Origin: Advenella alkanexedens
GTDB lineage: Bacteria; Pseudomonadota; Gammaproteobacteria; Burkholderiales; Burkholderiaceae_B
Direction: 5' to 3'
DNA length: 64,000 nucleotides
Assembly: GCF_019132845.1 (NCBI RefSeq)
Contig: NZ_JAHSPR010000008.1
Location: 88,520-152,519 of the forward strand
Position 1 is the first letter of the stretch; every line of letters begins with the position of its first letter. This document shows, piece after piece, positions 36,539-44,953 of this stretch. Made by a program: the position numbers and the translations under genes. The notes under the pieces are model-generated. The model saw nothing but the letters and a program-made list of their open reading frames with translations. It did not search any database and was not told where the DNA came from.

Positions 36539-38068
36539 ATGAAAACAACAAATATTGTTATTGGCGCGCTTGTTGCTGCCGGTGTCGTATGGGGAGGCTC
36601 TACCTGGTACGTTGGCCAACAGGCCAAAGGTGAGATCGATAAATCCATCAGTAATCTCAATGAATTTCTGGCACACACCTCTCCCTATCTCAGTCTGAGT
36701 GAGGTCAGCTATGAAAAAGGCTTTCTTTCCTCTACCGGGATTTATAAGCTCAACATAGATGTACCTGATCTGCCCCAAGAACTTTCCAATATTACGTTCC
36801 TGAACCAGGTTTTTCACGGCCCCCTGCCATTAATTCAGGAAGGTCGTTTTACGCCCGCCTTGGCCATTAGCAAAACCACGCTCATTAACAATGACAATAC
36901 AAAAATACTGTTTGATGCCGCCAATGGACAGGAGCCGTTTACATCCAGCAGCGTGCTTTCTTTTGCCAAGGAAATTGCCAATACGATTGAAACCGCACCA
37001 CTGAAATTCGATGATCAGGATGTTGAAATCATGGTCGAACCGATACAGGCGATTACGCACACGAATCTTGATTACGCTTTTTTCAATACAGAAGCCATGG
37101 GTGGCGCGATGAAAGCAACGGGAAAAAGCACCAGCAGTCTGTCTACGGACGGCTTTAAGCTTAGCAATAAAACAACCCGAACCGCCCACAAAAATTATAT
37201 TGGTGATACTTCCTTAACATTTGGAAAATTCAATATTACCAGTTCGGACCAATCCATTGCCATCGACTCGGTCGACGTCAATGCCAGCACGACTGAATCT
37301 TCCGCAGGCCTGCTCAATGGTGACATCACCTATTCCGTGAATAATATCAACGTCAACAAAATTGATTTTGGCACCACAGCCCTGAAGATGACCGTGAACA
37401 ACCTGGACATGAAGGCGCTTAATGAGTTTAGCCGCGCAACAGCCAGCCTGGATCTGAGTTCTGCTTCATTCGAGGAAGAAGAGTTGGCCGATCATTTCGA
37501 AACCCTGTTTGTCAAACTGGCTGATGACAAATTTGAGTTCCATATTGATCCCTTCCGTATAAAAGCGACAACCGGCGAAGCATCGCTGAATTTCGGAGTT
37601 GCTTTTAACGGAGAAAAAGCCTCTGCCGAATCAAGGGAGTCTCCGGAATTATTTGCCGCTGAATCATTGCGCAAAGCCAATCTATCCTTTTCTATTGATG
37701 ACAATCTTATCAAAGAATATGGCTCAGGCATTATTCAGATCTCCGAAGGTACAGACAAGGCCGAAGCTGATGCTCAAGCACAAATCCTTGCTGCCATGGC
37801 AAACCTTGTCGCGGAACAATCCGGCATGGCTATTTACAAAGATGGCAAAACCACGTCTTCAGTCACCTATGATGCCGATCAACCCGAAGACAGTCAGATT
37901 GACTTCAATGGCAAAAAAATGGGCTTGAATGAGTTCGCCATGAGAGCATCCTCCCTGCTTGGCTTGGCAGGTACATCGGCTGCCCCTGCGTTGCTAAACG
38001 AAGAGGAGCTATTTCAAGCCCTTGAAAACGAGACTGAGACTGAGACTGAGACCGAACCTGCAGAATAA
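36539..38068 (+). CDS. YdgA family (DUF945) protein
   Basis: A 509-residue protein with an N-terminal membrane anchor (NIVIGALVAAGVVWGGSTWYVGQQAKGEID) and a long periplasmic beta-rich region, as in E. coli YdgA. Function is not established in the family. The C-terminus ends in an acidic Glu-Thr repeat (NETETETETEPAE) coded by nearly four copies of the hexamer GAGACT, a low-complexity tail that could vary in length without changing frame. Confidence 0.85.
   Translation: MKTTNIVIGALVAAGVVWGGSTWYVGQQAKGEIDKSISNLNEFLAHTSPYLSLSEVSYEKGFLSSTGIYKLNIDVPDLPQELSNITFLNQVFHGPLPLIQEGRFTPALAISKTTLINNDNTKILFDAANGQEPFTSSSVLSFAKEIANTIETAPLKFDDQDVEIMVEPIQAITHTNLDYAFFNTEAMGGAMKATGKSTSSLSTDGFKLSNKTTRTAHKNYIGDTSLTFGKFNITSSDQSIAIDSVDVNASTTESSAGLLNGDITYSVNNINVNKIDFGTTALKMTVNNLDMKALNEFSRATASLDLSSASFEEEELADHFETLFVKLADDKFEFHIDPFRIKATTGEASLNFGVAFNGEKASAESRESPELFAAESLRKANLSFSIDDNLIKEYGSGIIQISEGTDKAEADAQAQILAAMANLVAEQSGMAIYKDGKTTSSVTYDADQPEDSQIDFNGKKMGLNEFAMRASSLLGLAGTSAAPALLNEEELFQALENETETETETEPAE
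38030..38053 (+). repeat. In-frame hexanucleotide microsatellite (GAGACT)
   Basis: Three perfect copies plus a fourth with one change of GAGACT, coding Glu-Thr repeats at the C-terminus of the DUF945 protein. Confidence 0.8.
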
Positions 38069-38258
38069 ATGCATGAGTTTGAAAGCGAAACAGCAATGAC
38101 CCGACAATACCTCACTGTTCGTCTGCCAATTAATACAAACTTGAATTAATTAGCAACAGAGCGCGATCAGATCTTCTTGCTTATTAACAGGTGATACCCC
38201 AAAATCACCTGTTAATAACGTCTCTTTCAGGTAGAAATCATCTTTACCAAACAAACCC

Positions 38259-38924
38259 TTAATTATTGCCATAAAAAGCCCGCAAGCGTTGCTCGTCAAG
38301 CTCATTGCCTGAGGCAATGGCCCTGACCTGCCTGGGAGAATTTGTACGGGCAGTATTAGCTACAACTGCATTGGTGCCAGGATTGTTCACCACAACTGCA
38401 GGAGGTGCTGATACCCGATTGGCAACCACCTCATTTTCTGGCAAACCCTTGGCGGTCGCCGTGCTTGGACAACGCCGTCCGGTAGCCTCATAAGCCATGC
38501 GGTTCACGTCTTCACCAAAACAGAAAAAACGCATATCCGCAACTTCCTTATAACCCAGTTTATAGGCAATACTGGTATCCTCTCGTGCGTTACACGCATC
38601 TGATTCACCTGCCATCGAACCACCTATTCCAAAACCGGTAAAACCGACGCCAATAGTATTGGATTGACCGCAATTATTGGCCCCGCCAAACATGCTTGCA
38701 GGTGCATAAACGTTAGGGGTCGTGTGTATACGCTGGGATTTCCTTTGTTCTGATCCACCAAAGGTAAGGTCAATAATGGCCGCTCCTCCCGAAGTGACGT
38801 TTGCACTTGAAGAGGCTCCGGAAGATGACCCCGCAGAAGCTTCTGCCCCGGCACCCACGTTAACCTGTGCCAGCACCTGACCCGATGCAAATAATAGTGC
38901 AATTGCAGTGAATATTTTTTTCAT
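38259..38924 (-). CDS. Secreted Gly/Ser-rich protein of unknown function, four cysteines
   Basis: A 221-residue protein with a Sec signal peptide (MKKIFTAIALLFASGQVLA, cleavage before QVNVG). Residues 20-50 are Gly/Ser/Ala-rich. A central part has four cysteines (NNCGQ, DACNARED, FFCFGED, RRCPS) that could form two disulfides in the periplasm. The C-terminal third is Asn/Ala/Val-rich. I do not recognise the family. The Shine-Dalgarno is AAAGGAA, directly preceded by a strong hairpin. Another secreted Gly/Ser-rich gene lies just upstream on the same strand, so the two may act together at the cell surface. Confidence 0.75.
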   Translation of the reverse strand: MKKIFTAIALLFASGQVLAQVNVGAGAEASAGSSSGASSSANVTSGGAAIIDLTFGGSEQRKSQRIHTTPNVYAPASMFGGANNCGQSNTIGVGFTGFGIGGSMAGESDACNAREDTSIAYKLGYKEVADMRFFCFGEDVNRMAYEATGRRCPSTATAKGLPENEVVANRVSAPPAVVVNNPGTNAVVANTARTNSPRQVRAIASGNELDEQRLRAFYGNN

Positions 38925-38937
38925 GGCGATTCCTTTC

Positions 38938-38956
38938 GGAGGGGGAAACCCCCTCC
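38938..38956 (-). promoter_or_regulatory. GC-rich hairpin next to the Shine-Dalgarno
   Basis: A perfect 8-bp stem (GGAGGGGG at 38938-38945, CCCCCTCC at 38949-38956) with a 3-nt loop ends 2 nt before the AAAGGAA ribosome-binding site of the secreted protein gene. It has no T-run, so it looks like an mRNA 5' stem-loop or a translation control element rather than a terminator. Confidence 0.6.
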
Positions 38957-39002
38957 AAGAATAATATGCATATTATAATTTTTAAGGCGATTGAGCCCTG
39001 AG

Positions 39003-39425
39003 TTATGGCCAGAGACCACCAACCAGACCAAAGCCACCAAAACCGCCAAAACCGCCAGCGTTGGTACTATAGCTACTACCGGCATTTGAAGATGTACCTT
39101 GGGCAGCTCCTCCTAAAGAGAAACCGTTACCATATTGCTCAGTAGTAGAGTGTCCACCTGTAGATGTACCCACTCCAACAGGACTCATGGTAACTGCAGC
39201 AGTACCGCTTGACTGAGTCAAGGCTCCGGATTGATTGCCGGCAGCCCCAAAACCAAATGAGCCCTGTGTGCCTCCTGTACCAGATGCGCCACTAGTGGAA
39301 CTGCTTGCACTTCCTCCTGCACCAAAACCGCCAAGCCCAATACTAAAAGTTTGTGCCTGTGCGCTGGTAGCCATGAACGTACCAGATGCCAAAGTCAACG
39401 CAGAGATAAGTAGTAGTTTTTTCAT
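39003..39425 (-). CDS. Small secreted Gly/Ser-rich protein of unknown function
   Basis: A 140-residue protein with a signal peptide (MKKLLLISALTLASGTFMA, then TSAQA and cleavage before QTFSIG). The mature part is nearly all Gly, Ser, Ala and Thr with GGFG-like repeats (GLGGFGAGG, GGFGGFGGFG). No cysteine is present. A strong AAAGGAG Shine-Dalgarno precedes the start. Composition suggests a surface, matrix or amyloid-like protein, but this is composition only. It is 78 bp upstream of the four-cysteine secreted protein on the same strand. Confidence 0.7.
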   Translation of the reverse strand: MKKLLLISALTLASGTFMATSAQAQTFSIGLGGFGAGGSASSSTSGASGTGGTQGSFGFGAAGNQSGALTQSSGTAAVTMSPVGVGTSTGGHSTTEQYGNGFSLGGAAQGTSSNAGSSYSTNAGGFGGFGGFGLVGGLWP

Positions 39426-39908
39426 TTTGCTGCTCCTTTACGGATACATTTTTCGAACCGGATGCCGTCCGGCACGGTTACTGCAAAATGGAATATCCCA
39501 CCCAGTCAATTTACTCATATATATGCAACATCGAACAGGGAGATCATCCCACCAATCTCAGCAACTTGAACCATCAAATTGCTGAATTCTTAATTTGTTA
39601 CATTTTTGAAGCGAACCACACTGACCCACAGTAAAGCTGAGGTTACTGCATTAGTTCTGATAAAAGCACAGAAACAGTGAAAAGTTGAAACTTATATAAT
39701 TTTTTCTAGAACTTATACTGCTATATGGATTTTGAATTACTGATAGTAGTTAATAATTTATGTATGATGGTTCAGTACTTGCTGAAACCTGATTTATTTG
39801 CTGCATACCTGCTTTTATAGGAATTAATTCTACATGAATCAAAAAAGTTTTCAACACTTAATTTGATGTTTCCTTACTTTTTTGTAACATAAAAAATGCT
39901 ATCACTCT
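39426..39908. other. 480-bp AT-rich intergenic region between secreted-protein genes and pyk
   Basis: The region is notably AT-rich and has no convincing gene. It must hold the leftward promoter for the secreted proteins and the rightward promoter for pyruvate kinase. A possible pyk promoter is listed separately. Confidence 0.4.
39863..39890 (+). promoter_or_regulatory. Possible pyk promoter
   Basis: TTGATG (39863-39868) and TAACAT (39885-39890) with a 16-bp spacer lie 19 bp before the pyk start codon. The match is moderate and would give a very short leader. Confidence 0.3.
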
Positions 39909-41363
39909 ATGAAAAAAGAAAATATGAATCTGAGACGCACTAAAATTGTGGCTACATTAGGGCCGGCAACCCAAACGCCCGATCAAATTGAAAAGATGAT
40001 TCTGGCTGGCATGAACGTAGCGAGGCTAAATTTTTCTCATGGCAACCACGAAGAACACCGCCATAAGGCCCAAACCATCAGGGCAATCGCACGCAAGCTG
40101 CAAAAACATATTGCCATCATGGTTGATTTGCAAGGCCCCAAAATCAGGATTGCCCGATTCATCAACGGACAGGTTACATTACAGGCTGGACAACCCTTTG
40201 TTCTATCCAACACCCATCCATACAATGAAGGCACGGCACATATTGTCGGTATTGACTACCCAGCCCTGGTGACGGACTGCCAGGCCGGAGATGAACTGCT
40301 TCTTGATGATGGCCGGGTCGTGCTGGAAATTACCGGCATTGAAGGCCAGGAAGTGCATACCCGAGTCGTGAGCGGTGGATCGCTTTCCAACAACAAAGGC
40401 ATCAACCGCAAAGGTGGCGGTCTTTCCGCTCCCAGCCTTACAGCTAAAGACGAAGAAGACATTAAACTGGCTGCCGACATTCATGCCGACTATATCGCTG
40501 TTTCTTTTCCCCGCTATGGCAGCGATATTGAGCATGCCAGGCAACTTGCCCGCCAGGCCGGTAGCCACGCCTGGATTGTGGCCAAAATTGAACGCGCTGA
40601 AGCCGTGGTTGATGACCAGGCCCTGGATGAGTTGATTACAGCCAGTGATGCCGTCATGGTTGCCCGTGGCGACTTGGGCGTTGAAGTCGGTGATGCGGAA
40701 TTGGTGGGCATACAGAAAAAAATCATCCTGCATGCACGCACTCTGAATAAAGTGGTTATAACGGCCACGCAAATGATGGAGTCCATGATTGCCAACCCCA
40801 TCCCCACTCGCGCTGAAGTGTCTGATGTCGCCAATGCTGTTCTGGACTATACCGATGCGGTCATGCTGTCGGCCGAAAGTGCATCGGGCAATTATCCGGT
40901 TGAGGCCGTCACGGCCATGTCACGCATTTGCATGGGAGCCGAAAAACATCCTACGTCAAATAAATCCGGTCATCGACTGGGGCAGGTTTTTCCACGCTGT
41001 GATGAAACCATCGCGCTTTCCGCCATGTATGCCGCCAATCACTTCCCTGGCGTAAAAGCCATTATTTCCCTTAGCGAAAGTGGCCATACACCACTTATCA
41101 TGTCACGCATCCGTTCAGGCGTTCCCATTTATTGTTTTACCCGTCATAAAGAAACTCAAAACCGCGTTGCCCTTTTCAGGGGCGTTTACCCGGTAAATTT
41201 TGACAACAGCCATCTTGATCCTGCGATACTTATGCAAGCCGCCCTTGATGAGTTGAAAAAACACCAAACGCTAAACAGCGGTGACTGGATCATTGTGACC
41301 AACGGAGACCTGTCAGCCCCCGGCAACGGCACCAACAGCATGAAACTGATCTGTGTCAATTAA
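39909..41363 (+). CDS. pyk: Pyruvate kinase
   Basis: A 484-residue glycolytic enzyme making pyruvate and ATP. Motifs are TKIVATLGPATQ, NVARLNFSHGNHEEH, the metal/active-site segment VMVARGDLGVEVG and the signature-like MIANPIPTRAEVSDVANAVLDYTDAVMLSAESASG. The C-terminal domain is present. The start at 39909 or an ATG five codons later (MNLRRTKIV) are both possible; the shorter one fits the usual family N-terminus and neither has a strong Shine-Dalgarno. Glycerate kinase follows, so both serve lower glycolysis/glycerate metabolism. Confidence 0.94.
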   Translation: MKKENMNLRRTKIVATLGPATQTPDQIEKMILAGMNVARLNFSHGNHEEHRHKAQTIRAIARKLQKHIAIMVDLQGPKIRIARFINGQVTLQAGQPFVLSNTHPYNEGTAHIVGIDYPALVTDCQAGDELLLDDGRVVLEITGIEGQEVHTRVVSGGSLSNNKGINRKGGGLSAPSLTAKDEEDIKLAADIHADYIAVSFPRYGSDIEHARQLARQAGSHAWIVAKIERAEAVVDDQALDELITASDAVMVARGDLGVEVGDAELVGIQKKIILHARTLNKVVITATQMMESMIANPIPTRAEVSDVANAVLDYTDAVMLSAESASGNYPVEAVTAMSRICMGAEKHPTSNKSGHRLGQVFPRCDETIALSAMYAANHFPGVKAIISLSESGHTPLIMSRIRSGVPIYCFTRHKETQNRVALFRGVYPVNFDNSHLDPAILMQAALDELKKHQTLNSGDWIIVTNGDLSAPGNGTNSMKLICVN

Positions 41364-41395
41364 TTTAAACTTGATTTTTTCCCGCCCAGGAGCAT

Positions 41396-41426
41396 ACTCG
41401 TTCCCACGCTCCCGCGTTGGGAATGC
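41396..41426. repeat. Dispersed palindromic repeat, copy before glycerate kinase
   Basis: ACTCGTTCCCACGCTCCCGC and the imperfect return arm GTTGGGAAT, the same core as at 42641 and 58422. It sits only 9 bp before the glycerate kinase ATG. Confidence 0.7.
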
Positions 41427-41435
41427 ATACATCCC

Positions 41436-42581
41436 ATGAAAATCATCATCGCCCCCGACTCTTTTAAAGAAAGCCTGCCAGCCCATGACGTGGCCAAAGC
41501 CATTGCCAAAGGCGTAATGCAGGCAGCTCCCGATGCCAATATCCATTGCGTCCCGATGGCCGATGGCGGTGAAGGTACCGTCCTGGCCATTGCCCAAAGC
41601 ACGCCGTGCACCCTCATGCAAAGCACCGTTCGCAATGCCTTGGGCCACCCGGTGCAAGCCACCTGGGCCATGCACGACACCGGCACTGCCATTATAGAAA
41701 TGGCCAGTGCTGCCGGTCTTGAGCAAATCCAGCCCCAGCACAGAAATATACTGCGTGCCAATACGTTTGGCGTTGGCCAACTTATCCTTGAGGCTTTAAA
41801 TAGAAATGTCAAACACATCATTCTGGGGCTGGGCGGTTCAGCCACCAACGATGGCGGTGCTGGCATGCTTGCCGCCCTGGGCATTCAGTTTAAGGATAAA
41901 AACAATGCCTTGCTGGAACCCGTACCCGAAGCGCTGTCCAGACTGGAAAAAATAGATCTTTCAGGTCTGGAGCCACGCCTGGCGCAAACAGCATTTACCC
42001 TGGCCTCTGACGTCAGCAACCCCTTATGTGGATCCCATGGCGCTGCTGCGATTTTTGGTCCACAAAAAGGAGCTACGCCAGAACAGGCTCGGCTCCTTGA
42101 CCAGATCATGGCGAATTATGCCGATATTACTGCGATCACGCTTGGCAGAGACAGGCGTCATGAACAGGGTGCAGGTGCAGCAGGTGGCCTTGGTTTTGCC
42201 GGATTGAGTTTCTTGAATGCACGATTTCGTCCAGGGGTGGAAATAGTGGCCGAATTTGCGGGCCTGGCCGATCTGATTGAAAATGCCGATCTGATTATTA
42301 CAGGAGAAGGTAAGCTGGATGATCAAACCCTGCAAGGTAAAGCCCTGGCCGGCATAGCTGCCCTGGCACAAATGCATCAGGTTCCAATGATTGTGATTGC
42401 CGGTACCCTTGGTAGCAATTACCAGGCTTTATACAGCCAGGGAATGACCGCGGCCTTCAGCCTGTGTAACGGTCCCATCACGTTACAGGACGCCATGCAA
42501 CATACCTCGAGCCTGCTTCAGGATCGCAGTCGGGATATTATGCGGGTTTTCATGGCCAAGCAGATAAAAAACGGGAGATAA
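41436..42581 (+). CDS. Glycerate kinase (GlxK/GarK family)
   Basis: A 381-residue type II glycerate kinase that phosphorylates glycerate to 2- or 3-phosphoglycerate. It begins MKIIIAPDSFKESLPAHDVA and has PMADGGEGT, the glycine-rich LGLGGSATNDGGAGML near residue 128 and ITGEGKLDDQTLQGK near 287, all diagnostic. The repeat copy at 41396-41426 lies directly before the start and no Shine-Dalgarno is visible, which may affect expression. Confidence 0.93.
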   Translation: MKIIIAPDSFKESLPAHDVAKAIAKGVMQAAPDANIHCVPMADGGEGTVLAIAQSTPCTLMQSTVRNALGHPVQATWAMHDTGTAIIEMASAAGLEQIQPQHRNILRANTFGVGQLILEALNRNVKHIILGLGGSATNDGGAGMLAALGIQFKDKNNALLEPVPEALSRLEKIDLSGLEPRLAQTAFTLASDVSNPLCGSHGAAAIFGPQKGATPEQARLLDQIMANYADITAITLGRDRRHEQGAGAAGGLGFAGLSFLNARFRPGVEIVAEFAGLADLIENADLIITGEGKLDDQTLQGKALAGIAALAQMHQVPMIVIAGTLGSNYQALYSQGMTAAFSLCNGPITLQDAMQHTSSLLQDRSRDIMRVFMAKQIKNGR

Positions 42582-42640
42582 AACTATAAGTTTAAACAAT
42601 TAGTCCCCAATGTTGGACAATTAAAAACCAGGCAACTCAA

Positions 42641-42664
42641 ACTCGTTCCCACGTGGGAACGAGT
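42641..42664. repeat. Dispersed palindromic repeat, perfect 24-bp copy
   Basis: ACTCGTTCCCAC followed directly by GTGGGAACGAGT, a perfect 24-bp palindrome between the convergent glycerate kinase and rsmA genes. Confidence 0.8.
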
Positions 42665-42677
42665 GCTATTTCACACT

Positions 42678-43463
42678 TCAAACCCGGTTGAATTTACCGC
42701 TATCCAGCAAATAGTCGGAAAGACGGATAAAATCAGCCACACTCAAGGCTTCAGCCCGAGCCGTTTCCTGAATACCCACTACATCCCAGTCTATTTCCCA
42801 GTCAGCCAAAGAGCGACGCAACATTTTTCGGCGTTGCGAAAAAGAACGGGCAACCACCTGTTCAAACACCTGCCATTGTTTCGGCGCTGGACGTGAGTCA
42901 GGCAATGGAACCATTCGCACCACTGCCGACATCACCCTCGGGGGAGGATCAAAGGCTTCGGGGGGAACATCAAACAGCCAATGCATTTTATAGCGTGACT
43001 GCAACATGACAGACAAACGGCCATAATCGGACGAACCCGGCTTGGCCACCATTCGGTCAATCACTTCTTTTTGCAGCATGAAATGCTGGTCTTGCACATG
43101 ACTGGCATAGTCCATTAAATGAAACAGCAAGGGACTGGAAATATTGTAAGGCAGATTTCCCACTACCCTTAAAGGAGAACCAAACTGACTGAAGTCCACC
43201 GTCAAGGCATCGGCCTCATGGACCGTTATTTTTTTGGGACTAAACGTATTGCGTAGCCGCTGTGCCAGATCCCGGTCAATTTCAACCACCGTCAGGTGAT
43301 CAAGGCAAGCCAGCAATGGGGCCGTCAGGGCTGACAGCCCCGGCCCGATCTCCACCACCTTGTCACCACGGTCAGGATTGACTGCACGGACAATCGCCTC
43401 AGTTACGCTTTCATCCACCAGAAAATGCTGGCCAAACCGCTTTCTTGCCTGATGTGCTGTCAT
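42678..43463 (-). CDS. rsmA: 16S rRNA dimethyladenosine transferase (RsmA/KsgA)
   Basis: A 261-residue methyltransferase that dimethylates two adenosines near the 3' end of 16S rRNA. Motifs are [13 protein letters not shown], the SAM site [12 protein letters not shown], and the catalytic [12 protein letters not shown]. It starts 2 bp after the surA stop, forming lptD-surA-rsmA. pdxA, which lies between surA and rsmA in enterobacteria, is absent here. Confidence 0.95.
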   Translation of the reverse strand: MTAHQARKRFGQHFLVDESVTEAIVRAVNPDRGDKVVEIGPGLSALTAPLLACLDHLTVVEIDRDLAQRLRNTFSPKKITVHEADALTVDFSQFGSPLRVVGNLPYNISSPLLFHLMDYASHVQDQHFMLQKEVIDRMVAKPGSSDYGRLSVMLQSRYKMHWLFDVPPEAFDPPPRVMSAVVRMVPLPDSRPAPKQWQVFEQVVARSFSQRRKMLRRSLADWEIDWDVVGIQETARAEALSVADFIRLSDYLLDSGKFNRV

Positions 43464-43465
43464 AA

Positions 43466-44953
43466 TCAGTTTCTGGCAGAAATGGAGCCGCTCAGGCGAT
43501 TATCGATAAACGACTGTGAACGCAATTGCTGCAACCAGTCTTCAAAAATAGGTTCTGCCCGTTGCTCATACAGGGTCTGGCGAGCCAACATACGACGGAT
43601 TTCAGGCTGTTTGTCTCCGGTTCGTCGATCAAGCACTTCAATAATGTGCCAGCCAAAAGCGGAGCGCACTGGATTACTGATTTGACCCGGCTGCAAATTG
43701 GCCACTGCTTTTTCAAATTCAGGATCGGCCGTACCTGGCGCTATCCAGCCAATTTCTCCCCCCAGTGGCGCCGAGGTATCTTGCGAAAACTTGCGCGCCA
43801 CATCCTCAAAAGCCTCGCCATTGCTTAAACGATTATGCAGGCTTTGGATCCGCTCATAAGCCTGCTTGTCAGACACCACAGGACTGGTCTTGACAAGAAT
43901 ATGACGGACATTGGATTCAGTCACTTCAACCGGCCCTTGCTGTTTGGCAGCTATTTCCATGGGAGAAAGCTGTGGCTTGGGCGGTGGTGGTGGCTGGACA
44001 TTCACGACACGCTTGTTTTCTTTAATCAAGCCACGACGCTCGATCACCTTCAAAATATGGAAACCATTAGGTGCCTTGAAAACCCCGGTCGTACGTCCAT
44101 CCGCCACGTTTCGGGTCACGTTCACAAACAGGGAAGGCCAGTCTTCAAACAACCGGATTCCCAGTTGGCCACCATTAGCCGCTTCCGGCGCATCGGAATA
44201 TTCTTTGGCGACCGCAGCAAAACTGGTACCCCGTCTGAGTTTACTCATTGCCTCATTGGCTTTTTTACGGGCTGCCTCCACAACGTCTGCAGACGCGTTA
44301 TCGGGGACACGAATGAAGATATGCTGCAAGGCAACGGCTTTAGGCTCAAAAGAACGCTCAATCACGACCTGTTTCTGGGGAGGAGGAGGCGTATAAGCAA
44401 CCTCTTTTTTAGGTAGCACGCCGGTGGGATGCTGCTTCAAAAAAGCATCCACATCAGATTCGGTCACACTGATACGGCTTTGAATAATACGGTTGCGCAA
44501 TTGATCCATCATCACTTCACTGCGCAGGTTTTGCAGGTACTCATCCCATTTCATGCCAGAACGGCTGACTTCTTCTTTCAGACGTTCAACAGGAATGTTA
44601 TTGCGCTGAGCGATCGTTGCCAGCACCTGATTTAACTGGGCATCGGTAACTTTGACGCCAAGCCGTTCGGCATCCTGCTTCATCAGTTTTTCATCAATCA
44701 TGGACTGCAGCACTTGATCCCGGGCTGCACCACCCTGCCCGCTGATTCGCAGGGATGCCATTCGATTGTCCAGCTCGCGTATGGTGATAATTTCAGTATT
44801 GACTACCGCGGCTATGCCATCACCAAACTGAGCTTGTGTTTTCGCAGTTTTGCCTGCTGTACCCGGTGCTGCCTGCGCCACCATTGGCAAAGCAAGGCAA
44901 AAAACGGGAATGGTTGCAAATGCGAGTTGGCGTACGCGTTTTAGTCTACGCAT
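43466..44953 (-). CDS. surA: Periplasmic chaperone/peptidyl-prolyl isomerase SurA
   Basis: A 495-residue chaperone for outer-membrane proteins. It has a signal peptide (cleavage near VAQAA, residue 29), the N-terminal SurA chaperone domain (about 43-175) and two rotamase domains of the parvulin type (about 208-307 and 347-442). Two proline runs not usual in E. coli SurA link the domains (TPPPPQ at 188-193, QPPPPPKP at 320-327), making it longer than the 428-residue E. coli protein. It overlaps the lptD stop by 1 bp. Confidence 0.94.
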   Translation of the reverse strand: MRRLKRVRQLAFATIPVFCLALPMVAQAAPGTAGKTAKTQAQFGDGIAAVVNTEIITIRELDNRMASLRISGQGGAARDQVLQSMIDEKLMKQDAERLGVKVTDAQLNQVLATIAQRNNIPVERLKEEVSRSGMKWDEYLQNLRSEVMMDQLRNRIIQSRISVTESDVDAFLKQHPTGVLPKKEVAYTPPPPQKQVVIERSFEPKAVALQHIFIRVPDNASADVVEAARKKANEAMSKLRRGTSFAAVAKEYSDAPEAANGGQLGIRLFEDWPSLFVNVTRNVADGRTTGVFKAPNGFHILKVIERRGLIKENKRVVNVQPPPPPKPQLSPMEIAAKQQGPVEVTESNVRHILVKTSPVVSDKQAYERIQSLHNRLSNGEAFEDVARKFSQDTSAPLGGEIGWIAPGTADPEFEKAVANLQPGQISNPVRSAFGWHIIEVLDRRTGDKQPEIRRMLARQTLYEQRAEPIFEDWLQQLRSQSFIDNRLSGSISARN

